Shown piece by piece: positions 22,789-36,100 of a DNA stretch of 64,000 nucleotides. The position numbers and the translations under genes were made by a program. The notes under the pieces are model-generated. The model saw only the letters and a list, made by a program, of their open reading frames with translations, searched no databases and was not told the DNA's origin. This DNA is from Phoronis australis. Taxonomy: Eukaryota > Phoronida > Phoronidae. Location: the NCBI GenBank assembly GCA_002633005.1, contig NMRA01000020.1:593180-657179 (forward strand). The letters run 5' to 3'. Each line of letters begins with the position of its first letter. Within the stretch, counting starts at the first letter, position 1.

Positions 22789-23112
22789 ACTTGGCGAAAT
22801 TAACTAAAAAGATGACGATAAAGATGATGACGAAGATGACGAATATGACGACGATGGTGGCGAGGATGAACAAAAGAAGTAATAATAACATACACATGAC
22901 GAACGTAGAAGTCCGAAATCAGTAAGAAAAAGGCTACAGTCTCGAGCGACACTTGGCGAAATTAACGAAAAAGACAATGACGGAGATGATGACGAAGATG
23001 ATGATGATGATGGCGAATATTATGATGGTGGTGGCGATGATGAACAACATCACAACATTCATATGACGAACTTAGATGTCATAAATCAATAATAAATAGG
23101 CTATGTACAGTC
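22789..23112. repeat. Tandem 162-bp duplication with GAT/GAC triplets
   Basis: Two units start at 22789 and 22951, each with ACTTGGCGAAATTAAC, then a GATGACGA-type triplet tract, then CATATGACGAAC-like and AAATCA-like segments in the same order. Confidence 0.7.
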
Positions 23113-24029
23113 TAGTTCAATAGAAGATAAACCAACATCAATGCAGCAAGAGCGCTCAACAGGGCTTCATCTAGGATTTCGAACATAGGGTGTCCAAAAT
23201 GGGGTTCCCAATATTCCAGGGCGTCCATGATTCCAACGCCGCATTACCCCCCCCTCCCCACCCCATTCACCAGTAACCCCCCCCCCAACACACACAGTAA
23301 GGTTTTTTTACAATTAAAAAATGCGTTGAACAAGGCTTTCACACCTAAGTTTACAAAAACAGCTCCCTTGTATTGGGCTTTTTTAAGTATTAAAAAACTG
23401 TTGATNTTTTTTTAAGAAATTCAAAGTCAAATAACTCGAAAACGGTAAGTCTGAGAAAAAAATTGTTACAGGCCATTTGAAAGAATATACTTCAAAGATT
23501 TCACATGCAAAAAATCACGTCTTTTTCTCTTCCCGTTTAAAATCGCACTCCAGCACGACTGAAAATGGGTCAACATGTGCCAGATCCGCCATCTTGTATA
23601 ATAGCATGTCATAAGAAACTAATACCTGTAACAATTCGAAGGAATTGGTCTTATAATGTGCCCTCTACAGGAGAAAACGTTTTTAAGCCAAAATCGAGGT
23701 GCGCATGCGCGATCTCCGATATTTCCGCCATCTTTAACCGGAAGTAAACAATTTCCGGTATACTTGTAGAAAACTTCCTGTCCATTTACTGTGCCAATTC
23801 TTAACCTTTTACGTAAAAAATTGTAGCCTCCAGAAGCATTTGAACCTTTAAATGAAAACACAATGGCCGCCACAGCCACCATCTTGGATCCGATTTTGAC
23901 GAAAAACAATAGGCTTCCAGTACTTCCGGAAGTACTTGTTATGTGTAAATTTCGTGATGATCGGACGAAAATTGCGACCTTTATAGTGCGAACAAAAAAA
24001 AACAAACAAACTTAGTGGAAGAGCAACAT

Positions 24030-24055
24030 ACTTGGCGAAATAAATTTCGCCAAGT
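24030..24055. repeat. Perfect 12-bp palindrome arms, 2-bp loop
   Basis: ACTTGGCGAAAT, AA, ATTTCGCCAAGT. A near-perfect cruciform-capable sequence at the right end of the 22789-24055 block. Confidence 0.85.
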
Positions 24056-25945
24056 AATAAACAAGGTTTAAATTTAGTATCACTGATGGCTTTCATTTTT
24101 TGCTGGTGTCATTGTTCGGTCCCGGTCATGTTAACTATAGATTGTACCAGCTGCCTGCTTCTAGTGAAGGATAGCTTAGCAAACTGCTTGAGTCTTGGTG
24201 TGAAAATAGTAGGCTACTTACAATAACAACAGTTGAACAAACTAACTTCTCTATTCAATGGACAGTTCCAACATGTCAATCAAGCTGCTTATTCCTGTCG
24301 TGGCATGGGGAATGCTAATTGCATTAGGATCATCTTCCATATTGTACGCTCATTTGGGATTTCAAAAATAAGTTGTCCAAATGGGCATCTGTGACTGATG
24401 ACGCGTCAGCCCTATTGAAAGCGCTGCTGCATTGTGGTATGTTTTTCGGTCTAAAGATCGTTAGTTTTCTCAAATTAAACATTTTAAGTTTTTTCCACGT
24501 ATTTGCTTTTGCCCTTTATTCAAATGGCGGTTGAACAATAAATTCTTTTCATTTCGCATAATGTCTTGTTTTTGATCTTCAGTAAATTTCTCAATACACA
24601 TGTGCAGTAGAGGAATCAACCCGTGAAAAATAGAAAATGACAAGTTTGTCAATTGTTTTTACGAGCGTGAAATAGAGGGAAACTGGGCTACTAAACAACC
24701 TGTTCACAAAAAGAAATGGTGTAGAAATGTTACGTTACCAGTATAAATTTCCCCAACTAGAAATTACACTTCCAGTTACATTCTCGATGCTAGCGTTATT
24801 GACAAGGACCCTCTCTCTGTGCTTAGGTATTGTTCTTTTCTTTTATAGCCAAGAGTCTGTGGGGAATGGACGTGAAGTAGACCTACACAATTTTGGAGAT
24901 GGGTGCAATTGCGGCAAACCTACATTAAGGTATAAAAAGTTTGAGTTTTACTTTATATAGTTCCATTGATTTTCAATCAAGGAGAGTTTAGCAAATGTTT
25001 TGTGACCTGTTTGTGGTGTTTTAAACCATAATCAAAAGTTCCAACCTTTGGGATATCAAAAATGAGTGTAGTGTTTGGAGAAAGCGCTCGCTAACAACAA
25101 AAAAACGGTACCAGTAACGTATTGAAAATTTTATTTGATATAAATGTTCAAGATGAGATCTCAAAATGCTGTTACAGTTTTCTAAAATATTTCATTTTCA
25201 TTTCGTGCAGCTTAATTTTTTTCATGAAAATCATAGAAGTCCTATTTTCGATAGCCTCTTATGCAAAAGTTGGTCATTTTAAAACAATTCCCAACAGTGT
25301 TCTGGAGAACGTTACATGTGAATCTCATGCACCACTTTTGAGATATAATGTTCTCAAGTTTGCCAAATTGGGAATTTTTCTAGGGTCCTACGTGACCTCG
25401 ATGTTTTCTAAGGAATAAAGATGCTCATCCAGTTGTGCACATGCCACTTTTTGTGTTGTAAAATTATGATGTGAGAAGGTCAAGGTCACATGAGTTAGAA
25501 ATAGAACAGTCATGAAATGTGTTGATTTAGGAATTAGGGAAATTAAACGCATAGTATGGAAGATGGGTAACAATGTCAGGAGTTGAAAAGTGGATGTACG
25601 AAATGTCGGCGGATATTTGATGAATGGTTAACTACTTAAACAGACCAACAGGCATATCAAGTTGAGATTTGGTGCCTTAATACTGATGGGTGTGGCCTGT
25701 TTTGGCACCAGCCGCATTTTTTTTTGCTTTCATTTTTATTTTTAAAAAGTTAATATGTCCTTGAGATGAACGACAACCTTAAACGGAATCCAAATTCTGC
25801 TTTCATTGGAAAGTAGCAAAAACATCGGGGACAGTGAATCAGTTACCATGTCGAAGGATTAACGTGGTTTGAGATACCATGGTTACCTGTTGGTCATTAG
25901 TAAACTGTGACCAGGGTTTCAAAACAACACATTGTGAAGAATAAA

Positions 25946-25995
25946 ACAAATTTTTTATTCAATCATTTTAACAAATTTTTTATTCAATCATTTTA
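25946..25995. repeat. 25-bp tandem duplication
   Basis: An exact direct repeat of the 25-mer that starts acaaattttttattcaatc, two copies, in AT-rich spacer. Confidence 0.85.
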
Positions 25996-26969
25996 ATCAG
26001 ACTATACTGAATACACTGTAATTTTCTCTTTTTGGAAGATAGCTGGTCTTTGGACCTTAACTGTTGAGTGTTCAACTTGACTTAAAGGGTAATTTCCCAT
26101 TAGTTAAATCTGCTATGTACTTGCTTTCAGTCCCAACTAACTTTTGATTTAGACCTCATGTCTATACAATACTGGTCCCAACCTGGTCCATACTGTTAGT
26201 GATTTCAGGACTTCTGACTACAACTGATGGTTTCTTGTAATTGAAATAGTTGTAATTATAAGAGGGCATTTCTCAAAGTGTACTGTTTTGGGCTCAGTGG
26301 GAATTCTGAGTACCGTATTGAAAATGAGAAAAGACCAAGTGGGGTCCAATGTTGAACATGTGCAATCCAAGTACAAACCTCCTGGACTATGTCGTATTCG
26401 AAGCATTTCGTTGGGTAAAGTTTCCGTTTTTGCCCATCCTAGCCCGTTTTGTCAAGATAATATCAAGCTTTTTGTGGATGGGACTTTAATTAAACTTTTG
26501 ATACATGTTACTTTCTCAATTACAGGCTGTTATTTCTGAGACCATGTTGGTGTCTTCACAAAGCATTGGCAAATGAGTGCTCTTAGCATAATGATGCAAG
26601 TCAGGCATCAAAGATGGAGAAACGATGACTTCCACTAAAGACAGCAGCCTGTTGATATCTTGTACATACACATGATCACTCTGTGCCTTAGGGAATACCA
26701 AAAAACAGTGTGTTTACAGGAAAATCAATAATAATATTCCGTTGATCTTGTGTCTGGTTCAGTAAAAAAAGTAGACCACAGGTGGGATCAGTCTACTCTC
26801 TTAGAGCCGCAGCGAGATCAAGCGATTACACTTGGGCTTTATTAGTGGACATGGCGCTTGCCGACAAGTTGAAGTGTGTGTACAAATTACATTGCTGAGA
26901 AAAGTGGCATTGCGAAGTTGGCTCTACTGGTGTGAATTTTGGATTACAAAGGGTTGATTAGAAGTCGAC

Positions 26970-27168
26970 ATGAGGCTGTTCAGATATCAGTACTGTAAAG
27001 TGATCATAGCCACGTCCTTGGTGTGGTTCCTGCTAGATGTGGCCATACTTATGTACTTCACGGACTGTACGTCTCAGTCGACGACGGACTGCAAGAACAG
27101 TGGCCAGGTTGAGAAGAAGGACTCTCAAAAGAAAGAGGGAGGTTTCCTAGAAAAGCTATTACCCAAAG
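26970..27168 (+). CDS. GALNT exon 1: cytosolic tip, membrane anchor, stem
   Basis: ATG at 26970; residues 1-66. [16 protein letters not shown] matches the YCKVVLATSL-type anchor of GALNT1/13. Then a Lys/Ser-rich stem. Donor gtatgc, phase 1. Confidence 0.92.
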
Positions 27169-30100
27169 GTATGCTGTGTGGTGATCGCTGTATTTGTATG
27201 CTTTGTGTGTAGTTTGAACATCTGGGCTTGAACCAACCAAATCGCTGTCCAGAAACGAATTGTTTGTTGATGCTGTCTGTAGCCTCAACTTGCGCGTACT
27301 TTGTACAACAGAGTGCCCAAGTAAGTGTGTATATTCCTCTAATTCATCTGGATGTGCCTCCGTCCTAGACAGTGGTTCATCTAGTGTGCATAATGTTTCA
27401 ACTTTATGTGGTCACTCATTGGCACCTGGCAAGTGCCTGAAGCTTTCCTGCCTCTTAAGTGCATTGCAAAGTGGTAATAGTCGGATATAATACGCCCACA
27501 TTTTAAGGACCAGTTTGATGTCTGTTATTCAGTGTAGTAAAGTGGTTCATAAAATGCGGGCACGTTGTATCCGACTTTTGCCTCGCAAAATTTCCTCAAC
27601 AAACCAACGAGTCTTTTTCTGAACTTTGGCAGCTACCAGTTTTGCTTGTAACAATTCACCTTTAGTCTCACTAAGTGTCAAGGCAAGGCTTTAATTCTTG
27701 TGTTAAAAGTTAAGTGCAGTCCACCATGAACAGTTCCTGATAAGACTTCCAGACAAGTCCAGTAACAGAGTTAAAGCTGCCTCTCGCCCTGTTTTGCCAT
27801 CGAAAAACGAAAATTGAATTGAGCTTTTTACTCCCGTTAAATCGGTTCTGTTCCTTACCATGATACGTTTCCGTTTGCCTTACCAACTCATGTCGTGGGC
27901 AATGCATACAACTCATGTCTTGAGCAATGCATACAACTCATGTCTTGGGCAATGCATACAACTCATGACTTGGGCAATGCATACAACTCATGTCCTGGGC
28001 AATGCATACAACTCATGTCTTGAGCAATGCATACAACTCATGTCTTGGGCAATGCATACAACTCAAGTCTTGGGCAATGCATACAACTCATGTCCTGGGC
28101 AATGCATACAACTCATGTCTTGAGCAATGCATANTGAGTATTTAACGCTGCAGGTAAGAGCATAATCTAAACATTTTCTCGATGATCTAAAAAATCTATT
28201 TTGGCGCGTAAAAAAGCGAGAAAATTTTGCGACTTGGCATTTACGAATGCGAGCTGGATTTTGAAAATGCGACCTGGGATTTTGGCTAGGTCGCAAAATG
28301 CGACCTGGCGATTTTAATAGCGTCGAGCCCTGATCATGTTGACACATTAAGACATATTACGATACATGTTTTATCAAAGTAAAAGGACTAATTCAATTTT
28401 CGTTCTCAGACAGCTAAAGAGGGTGAAATGCAGCTTTACTTAGGAAACATTGCTTGCCTTTATCTTTCTGCTATTAATTTCCAATGTGGTTGACCTACTG
28501 ATATGTGAATTTTTGAATGTTTTAGTTGGCTAATTCGGGATTTAGGAATTCATGATATCTCTATGTTCAGAGGGACCTTATCAGGAATTCTTCATGTTGG
28601 AGCCTCCATTAGTCACTATTTTACAGTATTCATTTTAGGTCCATGTAACAATTTTTATGCGCCCACATATTAAATATTTATGGACGCATTACGTTATCTT
28701 GTCTGGTTGATCGGTTGTCAAGTTGTTCTGTATACATTTTAAAAAGCCCCTGGTCGTGTCTTGATGAAATTTGGTGCAATAGTGTGGGGCATTGTGAGGT
28801 CGATGTATTCCACTTTTCAGTATGCCAGGAGGTTAGGCATTCATTGTTTTTGCGAGGAAATAATGTTTCTGGATGATGTCTAGAGAACCAATGTACAGTC
28901 TTCAGTGGAATTTGTTACAGAGGTGTGTGATTGCAATGCTCTGGCCTTGCTTGATTTTCGAGCATATTCGACTACTGCAGCACATTGCATTGCCATTGAT
29001 GTCATGACAAAAGTTTTTCTCAGTACTTCTGGGGAAGATTGTTTCCAGACGATATCTAGAAAACGGTTTGACAGATATTTATGAATCTTGACTTGAGTTA
29101 AAGATGTGTGCGAGCACCTCTCCATATATTTTGGCAAATTCACCTGTTGCATCTCACCTTATTTTGGTGTCATTATGGGGCTGTGAGTATGGTAAAGTCT
29201 CACCAATTTTGGACAAAAATGATTTTAAAAATTGCTCTTTTTTATTCTTCGAGGGCTTCTATGGTTATTTTGAAAAATTGTGGGCATTTGCATTTGCTGC
29301 TGGTAGCTGTGGTGCACAACTTAGTCATCATGGCAAAGCATCATACTAGTATATGATTTATGAAAAAAAATGAGAGAATAAAATTTCACCTGTGCATTAT
29401 ATTGTATCCTAAATTGATGAGTTTTCTGTACTTTTGGGATAGAAAAGTGTTTCCGGATCATATCTATCTGGAGAACTAATTGACAGAGTCTAATGACAAT
29501 TGACACAGAGGTATGTGATGACAAGGCGCCGACAACAGTTGATTTTGGGCTTAATTGGAGTATTGCGGCATCTCATGGTGGCCATTTTGTCTCTGCGAGG
29601 GGCTCTTCCTGTATTTTTGTGATGGAAGGACATTTCTAGAGGATATCTAAACAACCAATTGAAGGATTTCAATGAAACGTGACATAGAAATGTGCGACAG
29701 TGATGTGCCAGCATCTGTCAATTTACAAGTGGATTGGACTGCTGCAGCATCCCCTTTGGAGATGACGTCAACTACCAGTTTTGGACAGTCCCCATTGTGT
29801 CCTTTTTGTATATTGTTGTATCTGTCAAATCTCATGAATGTTCTTTATTAAAAGAAGTAGACTACACCTGCTCATTTTAGATTGCTAGTGTGTTCCATTG
29901 TGGCATTTTCATTTCTTTTTCAAAAATGTTGAAAGTTGCTCATTTTTTAAAACTTTTTGATTTGATATTAGTTTAAATGGTAAGGTACCAACGTCGTCGT
30001 GTGTCAATTCTGACTATTGCAGTGATCGTCCAATTGGTGTCTCCTTGTACCTTTCATGAAGTTGATGAGCACCCCTAGAAACATACCGTTTGTGGTGTGC

Positions 30101-33100
30101 TATGGGCACATATCCACGGTTTGCAATGCTTTTGGTTAATAGGAGCTTTCTCACTTTAGTTTCCACCCGCAGCCATGTCTAAGACAAATTTTATCTAATT
30201 AGAGCTCAGCAACATTACCTAATAGCTTTAACTGTAGACTATTCCTAAAACATTTTCAGACTGGTGAGTTTTGTAATAATTTGGACTTTTTCAAATGCAG
30301 TTAAGTGCTTACAGTTAAAGGTATATTGAGCACTGTTGAGATAATAATGTAAATGTTTTTCATATTAGTTTGGCCTCTGTTTGTATTAAGTTCCTTTGCA
30401 AATTTTTATGTAATTTAACAAGCAGGGTTCTATTGATACAAGTTCTGCCTATTATGTGCCCCCTTTTGTCCATTTTAATTATTTTCGAGTTTATTTTTGT
30501 CATCGCCTTTCTGTCGGCCAAATCGCTCAAAGGATCTTCCTACTGAAGAGAGCATGGCTCATGTTGATTTTTGTGGCACCCTATACGTCAATTTTTGTAC
30601 TTCCTTTGATATCTACCAAGCTTCTTGATACCTCTTTGTGACATGTTTGAGGAAAACGTGACAGGTGTTGATTTTTGGACAGATCTGTACTGTGCTGCTC
30701 CCTTGTGACAAATTGTCGTTGTGATTGCCAGGTTCTCTACCAAGCTGTTCTCTGGATCTTAATGAAATCTCACCGATCTATTCATAATGAGGAGCGCGTA
30801 ACCCATTTTGATTTTCAGATGAGTCTGACTACCGTGTAATTATATGAAGAAACAGACACCCTTTAAATGTTATACCATTTGCGGAATGCACAGCGTGGGC
30901 GCATATCAACACTTTGCGTTGCTCTTGTATTCTTCTTTGACTTTCCTCATTTTTTCCGTGGCCCTATCGCTTAGATGTGGTTGTGTGAACTTGTGTGCCC
31001 TTGTAAAATTGTGGTGTATCTTATTTCCTGGGTTCGAGGTCTTGCGGAAAGCTGTTTCTTAATTAACATCCAGAGTTAACATTTCAAATTCATTTAACTG
31101 TTATCAATTATTAAAAGTTTCTACCAAAATGGCTCATGGTATCTGTCACCATGTAACCTTGACCCTGCTTCTGCGGCTACCTTCATTTGAAGCTTTCCAT
31201 TAACCCAAAGTTTCCCAAGGTTTTTGTTCCTTGCCTGTGTAAGCGCACCTGGATGAATGCTGTTTTGTTTTTTCCCTCCTTCCTCTTTTCATCTCCATGT
31301 TGAAAGGAGATCGCATGAAGTGAAGTGTTCTGCATGACTGTCAGTTTGTATTCTCACCTTATTTTCTCTCCGCGTCCTTGTCTAGACGGTAAGGCAGACA
31401 TTGGGCATCAGGCTGTGGACAACGGACATAGGCCGACGCCACCTGTTGAAACTATGAAAGTGCCACCGCTGCTACGCAAGGGCAGGCGTAAAAATTTGAG
31501 GGACCACATAGGTACTACTCCGCGGCCGACGGCTTAGTTGTTAGAGTTAATTGTTGTTGTGGCTTATATGTGTGTTGGTGTGTGTAATCACCTGTGTACG
31601 CAGACCTCGTTTGAATTTTGGTGGTGGTCTTTGGTGTCAAGTGTGAGTACCATAATTTTCTTTGTTAATTTCAACCCTAGTGTTGTGTCTCTCTCCTTGG
31701 TTAGCTCTGAGAATATTTACTTCAATTCTCAGCATACGGAATGGCTGTTGTAGAAGTTCAAAGTTCTCAGACTAGGACATTTGTGACCAGAGCGATTAGT
31801 GTTTAATATCAGTTTCTCGACAATGTTTCTGTCTGTGCATAACTTTCCAGGCCTTATCACCTAGTAGTTTGAAGTTTAAACTGCTGGCAAAGACCGACCC
31901 AAAATTGAGAAGGACGGATGAAAAATGTGAGATGGGTTGACGTTTTTACTTTGTGATGTCGTGTCGCGTTACTGAATATTATTGTTGTGTCGTAAGTCAA
32001 ATGCTAAAATTGTATTCACTTTGCGATAGATGACTACTAAATATGTATGCCCGTATGAAAAACTAGAAAGGTGACTTTCTTGTAAAAATTAATTTAACTC
32101 CTGAAAATATGTGGTTTGGCGCTAATTCGACACGGTTGCTTAATCTTGCTATTGATTCATTTCAAAAACGGGTATTCACTGTAACTGCTAATAATTCTAA
32201 CAGTGGCCTACTTTCACAGCTCCCTTCTTCCCATTTCACAGCTCCCTCCTTCCCATTTCACAGCTCCTTCCCATTTCACAGCTCCCTCCTTCCCATTTCT
32301 CACCCATCCTTCCCATTTTCTGGGTCTGTCCTTCCATTCAGCAGGTCCTTTCTTCTCATCGGCAAATGGAGCCTCACATTGGGTGATACATGAAGCCTGT
32401 TTTCATCACCACTCAACACTGATGTCTGTTGTTAAGTTAATGCTTTGTTGAACTGGATTATTATCATATATCCACTATATGATATAGGTATACATATTAA
32501 GTGACTCTATTTTCAATATTGATAGTTTTGGTATTACACGACTGAGCTTCACTTTTCTGCTGGTATGTCGGTATTAAACATCCCTTTTGTCGAAGATGAC
32601 ATTTTTCTTTTTTTGTCAAAAAACAGACCCGAAGTGTTGGGGAATGTATCCTCATGGCTATTGTATCGCTTTTTATCTTCTGTGAGTGACTTGTTAATTA
32701 ACTTACAAATGATTTGACTGGTGTCTGGTCAGGATCTAGCATTTTTCTCACATTTTAATAAAACCTCAAGCTAGGTCGTGACAGAGTCTGTTTCTGTGTG
32801 ATAAGGGTGCACCTGCCAGTCAAATTGTTAATGAAAATCTAAGGCCTTCTCTAGTTCAGCATTTAGAACCACTAGCATTGCTGCATTTGCTTCATAGTGC
32901 ATTTTAAGCAAATTAAAGATAGGTCCCAAGCATGATTATTAAAAAAATTATGAGTTTTTAGATCATTAAAAACTATTGACAATTCATGAGCCTAATATAA
33001 ATTTTAGGACCTAGACAGTAGAGTTAAGAAATTGCAAATTTTCAACACTAATCTGTTTTGGTGTGTGAAAACACTACTTCAGTAAAGTTCTGTCTTCCCT

Positions 33101-36100
33101 TTGACTGGTGGGGAAAATGAGGATGGATTTTGTCTGGTCCTTAGTACAAAAGTTAGACTTCATATTTTTGTCAAAGGTCTAGTATGCTGAAGAAGTTGGT
33201 ATTTCAGGAAAACGTTTGTGAGCTTGGAGTATGTTATCTTGTTAGGACGTGAAACTGGTATTGCACACGTTGGTTTTGTTTTATGGGACAGTGTCACTCT
33301 TGTCGTACCATCAGCATTTCCTTTGTATTATTGTCACTAGATTTTCTCATGCACCTATTAAAGAAATTATAAAGTAAATACTTATGTATAGGTATAGCAA
33401 ATTTTAAGTCTGGTCAGCACACCGCTTGTGGCCACTGGTGGCGTGCAGACCAGACTTAAAAATGCAATATATATTTTCACAACCTTTAAGAATTACATAT
33501 TTATACATACGTATATGTTTATATGTATATCTTGAAACAGAAAGGTTAAGTCAATCATTTATATAATTAAGTGAAGTCATAGTGCATTCCTACTGTAATT
33601 ATTCCTTCTGAATTATTCCCGTTATCAATTCCTGTGGCCTGTTGCATGAAACGGTCCCTATTAGGGACTCAACTAAGTTCCCTAAATGTTTTACATGTTG
33701 GTTTCATTCATAGCTCGTACATGTAAGGTTTTACCTTTGTTACAAGCTTCTCTTTCACTAATGACATTTTCAAAGAGTATATCTAAAAACTGACCCCTTA
33801 ATTCAATCAAAACAAATAGGGACTTAATTCTTAAATTTGGGGCGTTGCATGAAAACATGCTTTCTTATTTTCAATACTACTGAGAATGCGACATAAGAGT
33901 TCACTCTAGATTTGTATCAAATCCAAAAATTGACCCAGTAATGTTGCTCAAACAGTGAAAGGACAATCAATGTTTTCACAAGGCCACAAATATACTGTAG
34001 GTTTAGGGAACATGGTTGAGTCCTTATTTGGTACTGTTTCATACAACCGGGCACTGGTTTCCAAGCTCTGTGCTGCACACATTGACGTTTTTATTAAAGG
34101 GAAAAACAACCATTTTGATGTTAACTTATAAGTGGATTTATTGAAATCCCAGGGTGACTTGGAAAGATATTTTTTCTTTGCCAATGACTTTTTCCCTGGC
34201 CTTCTGCGACTTAACATGCAACAATTAATTATTGATTGCTAGTCATGCAGTCTATGTCAGTCATACTACTGAATTAAGACAGGATTCCAGTCCTTTTCTG
34301 AACCATTTGCATCTCTATTCTATTGTTGCGTGCATAGCCGTAGAGGGCCTGGTAGACATTAATAATGATGAAGAACACCTCTAAGATAACTAGTGATGCT
34401 TGTTTACCAGAAAGAAATTGTTGCTTGTCCCTTTAAAGATTAATAATGCTGTGAGCCTGTGAGGAATACTATAATAGTTGTTAGCAACTTTAATCCCATC
34501 ATCTCAGTGTGTGAATATAATGACAAGGACACAGAATGCATTACAAAAACAAATAACATTTTTGTAGCACATCCCCAGCCTCTTGGGCTTATAAGTCACC
34601 TGATACACTTAAACATGTAAGTGGTTATACACAATACCTGCTACTCTTGCAACAATCTAGTGCCCTAATCAAAAACGCCCCAAGAAATTCTGAATAATTT
34701 AGAAATAAGTGTAGAATGTGTAGGTGGGCTAACATTTGAATATCATATTACAAGAGTGATCCTTGCATTCAGGATTAAAATTACGAGTAGACATTCGCCC
34801 TATTGTTTTTTGTGACATTTGGTTTCTGAACACCTACTGCTCACATACAGGGTATTATAGTCAAGATAGTGAAATTTTCCCTAAACCTTGAGCAGGAGGC
34901 CCGTCAGTTATGCATGTTGGACACTGTTTGAATGATGATATGATTTTTCTTGCCTTTGATATTTATGAATCGGTCGATGGCACGTCCTTGTTATAGGTTA
35001 TTTAATATGCTGTTGATTGATTGGCTCGTGTTTCATTAACAAGATACATTTGTTGTCTGTTGTAGTCTTCTGCAATAACGATTTTCACTGACTGTCACTA
35101 ATAGCTCAAGGAGGGTGCACTCTTGGCCTGCTCTGTAACTAGAATTGACACGTCACTGTGATTGTGACTGTCAACACCAGTTCTTGCAGTTTTCCACAAT
35201 CAGGGGTGAGAAACAACATGACTGCTGGACCCGAAACAGGACCACCAGTCCTCCAAATTGGTCCGACTCTTCACAAAAGGGACCCAGGGGAATCGCGTAG
35301 GATTTATGGACCACTGTGTTGGTTTTAGAACAAAATGACTGCTCAGTTTGTCCAATTTGACTTTTTAGATTTTTGGGTAAAGTATTGTCATAACCGGCAT
35401 CACACACACAAGAATAGACAACATTTTGTCAGGCAGTCATGTTCAGTCCCCAGCGGTTCTGTTTTGTGGTGGGGGGGGTCATGTTTTTAGGTGTATCGGT
35501 TCCATTTTCTGGTCTGTAAGTCCCATTTGATTCCCTAGGGCCTGTTTGTGGTGAGGCAGTCCAATTTTGAAGACTGGTGGTCCTGTTTTGGATCCCGAGG
35601 TTATGTTGTTTCTCACCCATGACTATTATTGGTTTAGTCTTACCTGTCTATTGATCAATAGTACACACAGGTTTATAAATTATCAATTGTAATGATCTGG
35701 ATCAGTTGGGTGAAATACAAATACTGTGTTACCAAGTGCTGTACTAAGTGGCTTGATCTTTTAGACTTGAGAAAATTGTTGAGCCAGTGACAATATTGCA
35801 TTGTATTGACATTTGTTTTATAGAAATTACTGCTTATGGTTAGAATCTTGTGTTAGATAGTGAGGTATAAAAGATCTGATAGTGCAGATTGAGAGGTTGT
35901 CTCTTTGTGGATCTCACTGGTTTTCATGGGAATGATTTAGTGTAGATAGCATGTACTGTAGACTGAAAGTAGACGGTAGATGGTTTTAGATGTCATGGTG
36001 GCTTTAATGTGGCATTGGTTGGTTTTGTAAGCAGATTGAACAAAAATTTATCGTAAAACTCAATAAAAATATGCACCATGGTATGACGTGCAGAATGCTT

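Larger units (their letters stand above)
22789..24055. mobile_element. Possible TIR element with ACTTGGCGAAAT ends
   Basis: ACTTGGCGAAAT at 22789 and at 22951 on the left; ATTTCGCCAAGT at 24044-24055 on the right, in inverted orientation, bounding about 1.27 kb. The left part holds two ~162-bp tandem units rich in GAT/GAC triplets. The middle has C-runs and one N at 23405. No transposase is readable. Family unknown to me. Confidence 0.45.
15225..26969. other. Intergenic spacer between divergent CCDC148 and GALNT
   Basis: This 11.7-kb interval separates the two start codons. No host coding exon could be supported in it. Both promoters and any 5' non-coding exons must lie here. It is rich in transposon relics: a pair of old repeats at 16235 and 20829, a three-copy family at 17053-20379 with two nested insertions, and a block at 22789-24055. 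The stretches 21230-22740 and 24060-26900 show nothing I recognise apart from a 25-bp duplication. A possible first exon ends at the donor gtgagt near 17966, but nothing ties it to GALNT. Confidence 0.6.
27169..31385. other. GALNT intron 1
   Basis: 4.2-kb intron holding a 25-bp minisatellite, a hAT-type end at 28190-28332 and the largest composite repeat (28655-30930). No other exon recognised. Confidence 0.7.

Noticed and set aside
27860-28123. 87-codon repetitive ORF
   Set aside because: Frame-cycling translation of the 25-bp minisatellite.
29763-29770. TGACGTCA in family R copy 1
   Set aside because: Lies in a repeat; shows that the octamer occurs by chance in this window.
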